DNA from: Sporolactobacillus inulinus
GTDB lineage: Bacteria > Bacillota > Bacilli > Bacillales > Sporolactobacillaceae
Assembly: GCF_006539285.1 (NCBI RefSeq)
Contig: NZ_BJMS01000024.1
Coordinates: 1 to 50,235, forward strand
DNA length: 50,235 bases
Direction of reading: 5' to 3'
In this document: piece after piece, positions 44,789 through 50,235 of the stretch
How positions within the stretch are numbered: the stretch's first letter is position 1
How the letters are laid out: each line of letters begins with the position of its first letter
The notes under the pieces: generated by a model
What the model saw: the letters and a program-made list of their open reading frames with translations, nothing else
What the model was told of the DNA's origin: nothing
Database searches by the model: none
Position numbers and translations under genes: made by a program

Positions 44789-45260
44789 AATGAATGACGT
44801 GATTCAGCTGACCCTTCCGGCAAAACCAGAGTTTGTCAGTATTGCGCGTCTTACAAGTTCCGGAGCAGCAAGCAGATTGGGCTTCTCATTTGATGCGATC
44901 GAGGATATTAAGGTTGCCGTATCGGAAGCCTGTACAAACGCGGTCAATCATGGTTACAAAGAAAATGAAGTCGGTCAGATCAGAATGGTTATGGACTGCG
45001 ATGTTCAAGCGATTACGATCACCGTCATGCACGACGGGGAAAGCTTTAATGCAGACGAAGCGCTCAAGAAGCTGCATCCAATTGATACTACTCTTCATCT
45101 TGAAGAAGTGAATGAAGGGGGTCTGGGACTCTTTTTGATCGATACTTTGATGGATCGCGTATCAATCAGCACAGAATCAGGAGTAGCCGTTCGTATGACC
45201 AAGTTTCTGACCAGAGACGGGGTGGAGCAAATTGCCGACAAAGTCTCAACAACGGACTGA
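44781..45260 (+). CDS. rsbW: Sigma-B anti-sigma factor and serine kinase
   Basis: A 159-residue GHKL-fold kinase that holds sigma-B and phosphorylates RsbV. The N-box is VSEACTNAVNHGY (Glu49, Asn53), and the ATP lid has EVNEGGLGLFLIDTLMD. GGAGGGG precedes ATG 44781. It overlaps sigB by 29 bases, which helps keep anti-sigma and sigma in balance. Confidence 0.96.
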   Translation: MTEMNDVIQLTLPAKPEFVSIARLTSSGAASRLGFSFDAIEDIKVAVSEACTNAVNHGYKENEVGQIRMVMDCDVQAITITVMHDGESFNADEALKKLHPIDTTLHLEEVNEGGLGLFLIDTLMDRVSISTESGVAVRMTKFLTRDGVEQIADKVSTTD

Positions 45261-46020
45261 AATTCAAAAGATGATCGTTGACTACCAAAACAACCCTGAT
45301 GATGAACATCTGCAAACGATGATCATCAGCAACTACGAGCGTCTGGTGGGCGCACTTGCAGCGAAATTTGCCAAAAACAGCGATGTCCGTGAAGACCTCT
45401 ATCAAGTGGGTATGATGGGGTTGATTGCCGCGATGAAACGGTTTGATCCATCGGTAGGCGGTAGTTTTGAGTCATTTGCCATTCCAACGATTATCGGAGA
45501 GATCAAACGCTACATTCGGGACAAGACCTGGAGTGTTCATGTGCCAAGGCGCGTAAAAGAGCTGAGTCCCAAGATCCGCAAAGCAACAGAGCAATTGACG
45601 CGTGAACTGCAGCGCTCGCCGCGTATTGATGAGATTGCAGACGCGGTCGGCGAAAGCGAAGAAGTCGTTCTTGAAACGTTGGAAATGGCTCAAGGCTATC
45701 ACGCCTTGTCGGTAGATTCCAAGATCGACGGTGACGCGGAAGGTTCGGCGGTAACCTTGCTGGATATTGTCGGAAAACCAGAACAGGGCTACGAACATGT
45801 GCACAAAAAGTTGATCTTAAGGGAAGCATTTCAGTTTCTCACCCAGCGCGAACGCGATATTTTGACGTGCACCTATTTTGAAAATCTAAGCCAGAAAGAG
45901 ACCGGAGAACGGCTGGGTATTTCACAAATGCATGTATCGCGCCTACAAAGAAATGCCTTATGCAAACTGAGAACGATACTGCCGCATAAAGAAGAAATCG
46001 GGTTGTCGTCTCATAAATAG
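45232..46020 (+). CDS. sigB: RNA polymerase sigma-B factor
   Basis: General stress sigma factor of the SigB/SigF group, 262 residues. Region 2 (GALAAKFAKNSDVREDLYQVGMMGLIAAMKRFDP and SFESFAIPTIIGEIKRYIRDKTWSVHVPRR), region 3 (about 115-185) and region 4 (TQRERDILTCTYFENLSQKETGERLGISQMHVSRLQR) are intact. Start is TTG 45232 after GGGTGGAG, inside rsbW. No rsbX follows; a terminator lies 14 bases beyond the stop. Confidence 0.95.
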   Translation: MPTKSQQRTEIQKMIVDYQNNPDDEHLQTMIISNYERLVGALAAKFAKNSDVREDLYQVGMMGLIAAMKRFDPSVGGSFESFAIPTIIGEIKRYIRDKTWSVHVPRRVKELSPKIRKATEQLTRELQRSPRIDEIADAVGESEEVVLETLEMAQGYHALSVDSKIDGDAEGSAVTLLDIVGKPEQGYEHVHKKLILREAFQFLTQRERDILTCTYFENLSQKETGERLGISQMHVSRLQRNALCKLRTILPHKEEIGLSSHK

Positions 46021-46033
46021 AACAGCATGTTGA

Positions 46034-46060
46034 CAGCTCACCTCAAACGAGCTGTTTTTT
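46034..46060 (+). terminator. Terminator of the sigma-B operon
   Basis: CAGCTC and GAGCTG form a 6-bp stem with a 9-base loop, followed by TTTTTT. Confidence 0.85.
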
Positions 46061-46200
46061 ATTACAGGGAAAAAATTTAATAATTTTACCTTGCTGGTAC
46101 GTGCCAGCGAGCAGCCGCAGCGACGATTCAGCACCGAAAAGACACAAGCCCGTCAAACATGGCTGGAGATTAACGACCGGGCGCTTTTACCCGGTTTTTC
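46061..46200 (+). ncRNA. Possible small RNA between two terminators
   Basis: The 140 bases after the sigB terminator have no coding frame but carry hairpin GCTGG-N6-CCAGC (46093-46108) and end in a good terminator ACCGGG-N8-CCCGGT plus five T (46176-46199). A terminator with no gene before it suggests a short transcript. I see no clear promoter; this is a weak call. Confidence 0.3.
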
Positions 46201-46291
46201 TTAACTTACGATTGGTTTTCACAAATGTAGCGATTCGCTCGAACACGCGTCTCCATTTTTTGATATGATAAATGCAAAGGAGACGATCAGC

Positions 46292-48460
46292 ATGGATGCA
46301 ACAATTTTACAGATCGCAAAGCAATTAAAACTGGATGCTGGCCAAGTTGCGCGAACGGTGCAGCTGCTGGATGCGGACAACACAATCCCTTTTATTGCAC
46401 GCTACCGTAAGGAAATGACTGGCGGGCTTGATGAAGTACAAATTGAGAAAATACAAGAATCCTATACATACAACAAGCAACTGGCAAAACGGAAAGAAGA
46501 AGTACTCAACCGGATTGAGGAACAGGGAAAGCTAACGCCTGAATTAAAACAAAAGATTAATCAAGCGTCCATTCTTCAAGAAGTTGAGGATCTCTATCTT
46601 CCGTATCGTCAAAAACGACGGACGCGCGCCCTAAAAGCTAAAGAGAAAGGGCTGGAACCGCTGGCAGATTGGCTTGCATCATTACCCGCGCAGTCCGTTG
46701 AAGATGAGGCTGCCCGATTTATTTCTGAAGAAAAGAATGTGAGCTCTGTAGAGGAAGCGCTTCAAGGCGCAAGAGATATTCTTGCGGAACGCGTCTCCGA
46801 GCATGCCGAGCTTCGCGCACTGGCCCGAAAACGTACACTCGAGCAGGGCACGGTGCATGTTCAAGCCAAGCACCCTGAACTTGATTCGAAAAACGTGTAC
46901 GCCAATTACTATGACTATGAAGAACGCATACAAGGCATCGTGCCGCATCGCACTCTTGCGATCAATCGCGGCGAGAAAGAAGACGTCTTGAAAGTCGCGA
47001 TTGAATCACCTGAGAACACTATTCTTCCGTCCGTTCTGCGCGCATTAAACCCAGGGAAGAAGACTACGGCTGCTCAGCAGCTAAAGGAATGCGCGGAAGA
47101 TGCTTACCGGCGCTTGATCGCTCCAGCAACCGCGCGAGAGATCAGACAAGCACTCACGGAAAAAGCAGAAAAACAAGCCATTCATATCTTTGCGGAAAAT
47201 TTGCGCGGGTTGCTGCTACAACCCCCTTTAAAGGAACGTACGGTACTTGGCGTGGATCCTGCTTATCGCACCGGCTGCAAGCTGGCTGTTGTTGATCCTA
47301 CAGGCAAAGTGCTTGCTATTTCCTTGATCCATCCAACACCGCCCAAATCCGATAAGGAAGGAGCGAGGCGGACGGTTCTGCAGCTGATTGGCCAATATAA
47401 GATTGATATCATCGCGATCGGCAACGGTACGGCATCACGCGAAACGGAAGCATTTATCGCAGAAACACTGAAACAGGTCACCGGGCGAAAACTTTTCTAT
47501 ATGATTGTTAATGAAGCAGGTGCCAGTGTGTATTCAGCATCAAAACTAGCGCGTGAGGAATTTCCTGATCTGCATGTTGAAGAGCGGAGTGCGGTGTCCA
47601 TTGCGCGGCGTCTGCAAGACCCGCTTGCAGAGCTGGTGAAAGTGGATCCGAAATCAGTCGGAGTCGGCGAATACCAGCACGATGTGTCACAACGAGATCT
47701 AGCGAAATCGCTGCAATTTGTTGTCGAGACGGTCGTGAATCAGGTCGGTGTGAATGTCAATACGGCATCGCCACAGTTGCTTCAATACGTGGCAGGACTC
47801 TCGAAAATAGTGGCAGCGAATGTGGTCGTGGAACGGGAAAAAAGGGGCAGGTATACCGATCGCAGTCAGCTTAAAGAGGTACCGCGTTTAGGTCCGCGGG
47901 CATTTGAACAAGCTGCCGGATTTCTGCGCGTCGCTGCTGGAGACAACCCGTTTGATAATACACCGATTCACCCGGAAAGCTATGAGGTAGCCGGCAGGCT
48001 GCTTGCCAAGGCTGGAGGTACGCCAGAGGAAATTGGCTCAAGCAAATTAGCGGATAAGCTTAAAGAAATGGATCTAACGAAGACAGCGGCGGAACTCTCG
48101 GTTGGCGTGCCCACTTTGCGCGATGTAGCCGAAGCACTGATTCGGCCGGGGCGTGATCCGCGCGATGATTTGAAAAAACCGCTTTTAAAAACGGATGTAT
48201 TGAAAATGGAGGATTTGAGACCAGGTATGCGTCTTGAAGGAACGGTCCGCAATGTTGTTGATTTCGGTGCTTTTGTCGACATTGGTGTCAAACAAGACGG
48301 GCTTGTCCATCTGTCAAAACTAGCCGAACGCTTTGTGCGCCATCCATTAGATGTCGTTCGTGTCGGCGAAATCGTCACCGTTTGGGTTGAACAGGTTGAT
48401 GCGGAGAAGGGACGCATCTCTTTAACGATGGTAGCGCCAAAAGAAAAAACCATGCCTTAA
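46292..48460 (+). CDS. tex: RNA-binding transcription accessory protein Tex
   Basis: A 722-residue nucleic-acid-binding protein (YdcI in B. subtilis) linked to transcription and RNA decay. Order: N-terminal helical domain, YqgF-like RNase H fold (about 320-450; GVDPAYRTGCKLAVVD), two helix-hairpin-helix motifs (about 480-560; VNVNTASPQLLQYVAGLSK), and a C-terminal S1 domain (about 640-715; LEGTVRNVVDFGAFVDIGVKQDGLVH). ATG 46292 follows AAAGGAGA by 8 bases. It follows sigB as in Bacillus. Confidence 0.95.
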   Translation: MDATILQIAKQLKLDAGQVARTVQLLDADNTIPFIARYRKEMTGGLDEVQIEKIQESYTYNKQLAKRKEEVLNRIEEQGKLTPELKQKINQASILQEVEDLYLPYRQKRRTRALKAKEKGLEPLADWLASLPAQSVEDEAARFISEEKNVSSVEEALQGARDILAERVSEHAELRALARKRTLEQGTVHVQAKHPELDSKNVYANYYDYEERIQGIVPHRTLAINRGEKEDVLKVAIESPENTILPSVLRALNPGKKTTAAQQLKECAEDAYRRLIAPATAREIRQALTEKAEKQAIHIFAENLRGLLLQPPLKERTVLGVDPAYRTGCKLAVVDPTGKVLAISLIHPTPPKSDKEGARRTVLQLIGQYKIDIIAIGNGTASRETEAFIAETLKQVTGRKLFYMIVNEAGASVYSASKLAREEFPDLHVEERSAVSIARRLQDPLAELVKVDPKSVGVGEYQHDVSQRDLAKSLQFVVETVVNQVGVNVNTASPQLLQYVAGLSKIVAANVVVEREKRGRYTDRSQLKEVPRLGPRAFEQAAGFLRVAAGDNPFDNTPIHPESYEVAGRLLAKAGGTPEEIGSSKLADKLKEMDLTKTAAELSVGVPTLRDVAEALIRPGRDPRDDLKKPLLKTDVLKMEDLRPGMRLEGTVRNVVDFGAFVDIGVKQDGLVHLSKLAERFVRHPLDVVRVGEIVTVWVEQVDAEKGRISLTMVAPKEKTMP

Positions 48461-48481
48461 TGTGCCTATGGAGGTGGTCAA

Positions 48482-48952
48482 ATGACCAATGAAGAACTTC
48501 AGAAATTGGTGGAACAGATATCCTTAGACAGTTTTCATCGGCCGTTTCTTCATCGCGCTGTTTTTAATCCAAGACTGCGCACTACGGGCGGACGCTACTT
48601 GCTGATTACGCACGCATTAGAGTTTAACAATCGTCAACTACAGCACTTTGGTATTGAATCGTTTGTTAAGATCATCAAGCATGAACTCTGTCACTACCAT
48701 CTCCACTTGCTGGGGATGGGGTATCGTCACCGAGACGCCGACTTTCGCACGCTGCTTGCAAAGGTCGGCGGTTCACGGTACTGCGAAGCAATCCCTCATG
48801 CACGCACGCGTTCAAGCGTACGTTATGATTACCAGTGTGCGGTCTGCGGCGCCCATTTTAGGAGAAAAAGAAAGCTTGATACAAAACGTTATGTTTGCGG
48901 CACTTGTGGGGGCAGCATCCGTCTAATAAGTAAACGACGGATCAATAAATAA
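48482..48952 (+). CDS. SprT-like zinc protease, YdcK-like
   Basis: A 156-residue SprT-family protein. The zinc motif is His67-Glu68-x2-His71 in IIKHELCHYHLH. A C-terminal zinc ribbon follows with CAVC and CGTC pairs. TATGGAGG precedes the ATG. The tex-sprT order matches ydcI-ydcK. In eukaryotes the SprT domain removes DNA-protein crosslinks; the bacterial role is not settled. Confidence 0.88.
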   Translation: MTNEELQKLVEQISLDSFHRPFLHRAVFNPRLRTTGGRYLLITHALEFNNRQLQHFGIESFVKIIKHELCHYHLHLLGMGYRHRDADFRTLLAKVGGSRYCEAIPHARTRSSVRYDYQCAVCGAHFRRKRKLDTKRYVCGTCGGSIRLISKRRINK

Positions 48953-48970
48953 AAAAGTTTAAAAAAAGGG

Positions 48971-49000
48971 TTGACTAAGCATTTGATTCTGTGGTAAATT
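48971..49000 (+). promoter_or_regulatory. First promoter of the tRNA cluster
   Basis: TTGACT (48971-48976) and TAAATT (48995-49000) are 18 bases apart. Confidence 0.6.
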
Positions 49001-49063
49001 ATTTAAGTCGTCAAGAGGACATGCTGATGAAAGCGACCGATTAAAAGAACTTTCGAAGCACTG

Positions 49064-49092
49064 TTGACAAATGAGTTAACGCAGTGTAGAAT
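49064..49092 (+). promoter_or_regulatory. Second promoter of the tRNA cluster
   Basis: TTGACA (49064-49069) and TAGAAT (49087-49092) are 17 bases apart, about 30 bases before tRNA-Asn. Tandem strong promoters are usual for stable RNA genes. Confidence 0.8.
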
Positions 49093-49123
49093 AGCCTATG
49101 CATTTGTTTTTAAAGCCACTTAT

Positions 49124-49198
49124 TCCACAGTAGCTCAGTGGTAGAGCAATCGGCTGTTAACCGATCGGTCGTAGGTTCGAATCCTACCTGTGGAGCCA
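49124..49198 (+). tRNA. tRNA-Asn (GTT)
   Basis: Acceptor TCCACAG pairs with CTGTGGA. Anticodon GTT is at 49156-49158 and GTTCGAATC marks the T arm. CCA is encoded. First gene of the cluster. Confidence 0.97.
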
Positions 49199-49201
49199 TA
49201 T

Positions 49202-49293
49202 GGAGAAGTACCCAAGTTGGCTGAAGGGGCTCCCCTGCTAAGGGAGTAGACGGTGTAAATCGTGCGAGGGTTCGAATCCCTCCTTCTCCGCCA
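49202..49293 (+). tRNA. tRNA-Ser (GCT)
   Basis: A 92-base class II tRNA with a long variable arm. Acceptor GGAGAAG pairs with CTTCTCC; anticodon GCT at 49237-49239; CCA is encoded. Confidence 0.97.
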
Positions 49294-49300
49294 TTAATTT

Positions 49301-49375
49301 GGCCCGTTCGTCAAGTGGTTAAGACACCACCCTTTCACGGTGGGTTCATGGGTTCGAATCCCGTACGGGTCACCA
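49301..49375 (+). tRNA. tRNA-Glu (TTC)
   Basis: Acceptor GGCCCGT pairs with ACGGGTC (one G-T pair). Anticodon TTC at 49334-49336. CCA is encoded. Confidence 0.97.
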
Positions 49376-49394
49376 TTTTAAATAAAATATATGA

Positions 49395-49470
49395 GGATCC
49401 GTGGTGTAGGGGTTAACATGCCTGCCTGTCACGCAGGAGATCGTCGGTTCAAATCCGATCGGATCCGCCA
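49395..49470 (+). tRNA. tRNA-Asp (GTC)
   Basis: Acceptor GGATCCG pairs with CGGATCC. Anticodon GTC at 49428-49430. CCA is encoded. Confidence 0.97.
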
Positions 49471-49514
49471 TAATAAATGATACATGTAATTGATATTCAG
49501 CTATAAACGATTTA

Positions 49515-49523
49515 TGTTATAAT
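49515..49523 (+). promoter_or_regulatory. Extended -10 inside the tRNA cluster
   Basis: TGTTATAAT is a perfect extended -10 in the widest gap of the cluster, 14 bases before tRNA-Gln. A TTGATA at 49490-49495 is too far away (22 bases) to be a normal -35, but an extended -10 can work without one. Confidence 0.55.
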
Positions 49524-49536
49524 ACATAATTGTTTT

Positions 49537-49611
49537 TGGCCCATAGCCAAGCGGTAAGGCAACGGTTTTTGGTGCCGTCATGCGCTGGTTCGAATCCAGC
49601 TGGGCCAGCCA
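49537..49611 (+). tRNA. tRNA-Gln (TTG)
   Basis: Acceptor TGGCCCA pairs with TGGGCCA. Anticodon TTG at 49569-49571. CCA is encoded. Confidence 0.97.
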
Positions 49612-49614
49612 CAT

Positions 49615-49686
49615 GAGCCACTAGCTCAGGGGTAGAGCATCTGACTTTTAATCAGAGGGTCGAAGGTTCAAATCCTTCGTGGCTCA
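49615..49686 (+). tRNA. tRNA-Lys (TTT), no encoded CCA
   Basis: Acceptor GAGCCAC pairs with GTGGCTC. Anticodon TTT at 49647-49649. The discriminator A is followed by TTTT, so CCA must be added after transcription. Confidence 0.96.
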
Positions 49687-49691
49687 TTTTA

Positions 49692-49776
49692 GCGGGTGTG
49701 GCGGAATTGGCAGACGCGCTAGATTTAGGATCTAGTGTTTTCCAACGTGGGGGTTCGAGTCCCTTCACCCGCACCA
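49692..49776 (+). tRNA. tRNA-Leu (TAG)
   Basis: An 85-base class II tRNA. Acceptor GCGGGTG pairs with CACCCGC; anticodon TAG at 49726-49728; CCA is encoded. Confidence 0.97.
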
Positions 49777-49784
49777 TTATATAT

Positions 49785-49870
49785 GCGGTCGTGGCGGAAT
49801 GGCAGACGCGCTAGCTTGAGGGGCTAGTGGAGGCAACTTCGTGGAGGTTCGAGTCCTCTCGACCGCACCA
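49785..49870 (+). tRNA. tRNA-Leu (GAG)
   Basis: An 86-base class II tRNA. Acceptor GCGGTCG pairs with CGACCGC; anticodon GAG at 49818-49820; CCA is encoded. Confidence 0.97.
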
Positions 49871-49883
49871 TTTAATTTAATAT

Positions 49884-49957
<74 letters not shown>

Positions 49958-49966
49958 TTGTTTTAT

Positions 49967-50043
<77 letters not shown>

Positions 50044-50049
50044 TCTTTT

Positions 50050-50123
50050 GCGGGTGTAGTTTAGTGGTAAAACAAGAGCCTTCCAAGCTCTGGTCGTGGG
50101 TTCGATTCCCATCACCCGCTCCA
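50050..50123 (+). tRNA. tRNA-Gly (TCC)
   Basis: Acceptor GCGGGTG pairs with CACCCGC. Anticodon TCC at 50082-50084. CCA is encoded. Confidence 0.97.
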
Positions 50124-50133
50124 TTATATCTAT

Positions 50134-50210
<77 letters not shown>

Positions 50211-50235
50211 TTATTACTATTCATTTATATGAATG

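Overview
The window looks like chromosomal DNA of a mid-GC, Gram-positive Bacillales bacterium. The evidence is a T-box leader, an S-box (SAM-I) riboswitch, KimA, a YpuA/DUF1002 protein, ComFB, a WalR-type box, a sigma-B operon and strong GGAGG-type ribosome binding sites. Gene order around acpS, ydcC, alr, ndoAI and ndoA matches the Bacillus/Staphylococcus alr region. A Sporolactobacillus-like or related family is my guess; the sequence does not prove the genus. I see no phage, insertion sequence or CRISPR array.

Region 1 (1-12803) is a complete arginine biosynthesis operon, argC-argJ-argB-argD-carA-carB-argF-argG-argH, with overlapping or closely spaced genes. It is preceded by a sigma-A promoter and a T-box leader whose specifier reads as CGC (Arg), and it ends in a hairpin terminator. 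Region 2 (12804-18600) holds small accessory units: a Bcr/CflA-type MFS exporter with a ParB-like partner, an Rrf2 regulator with an NAD(P)-binding oxidoreductase and matching palindromic operators, rpiA with a palindrome in its promoter, a glycerophosphodiesterase and an EamA transporter. Region 3 (18601-26430) has the potassium importer kimA, then a MacAB/YknXYZ-like export system followed by its probable two-component system and an overlapping msrA. Region 4 (26430-31240) is an S-box-controlled methionine operon, metI-metC-yitJ.

Region 5 (31240-36660) has envelope and stress genes: a Dabb protein, YpuA, DedA, a membrane-anchored DsbA-like thiol oxidoreductase, a YocH-like cell wall protein with a perfect WalR box, ComFB and a ferredoxin. 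Region 6 (36775-48952) carries rhomboid protease, acpS, a fused NAD(P)HX epimerase/dehydratase, ydcC, alr, the EndoA toxin-antitoxin pair, then rsbU-rsbV-rsbW-sigB, tex and a SprT-like gene. The sigma-B operon has the Staphylococcus layout: no rsbR/S/T before rsbU and no rsbX after sigB, with a good sigma-B promoter before rsbV. A GC-rich nested RNA fold sits in the 564-bp gap before rsbU and is the best candidate here for something undescribed. Region 7 (48953-50210) is a 12-gene tRNA cluster behind tandem promoters, without rRNA genes in view.

All start sites are chosen by eye from ribosome binding sites and family lengths. Family names rest on recognised motifs and remembered homologues, not on a database search.
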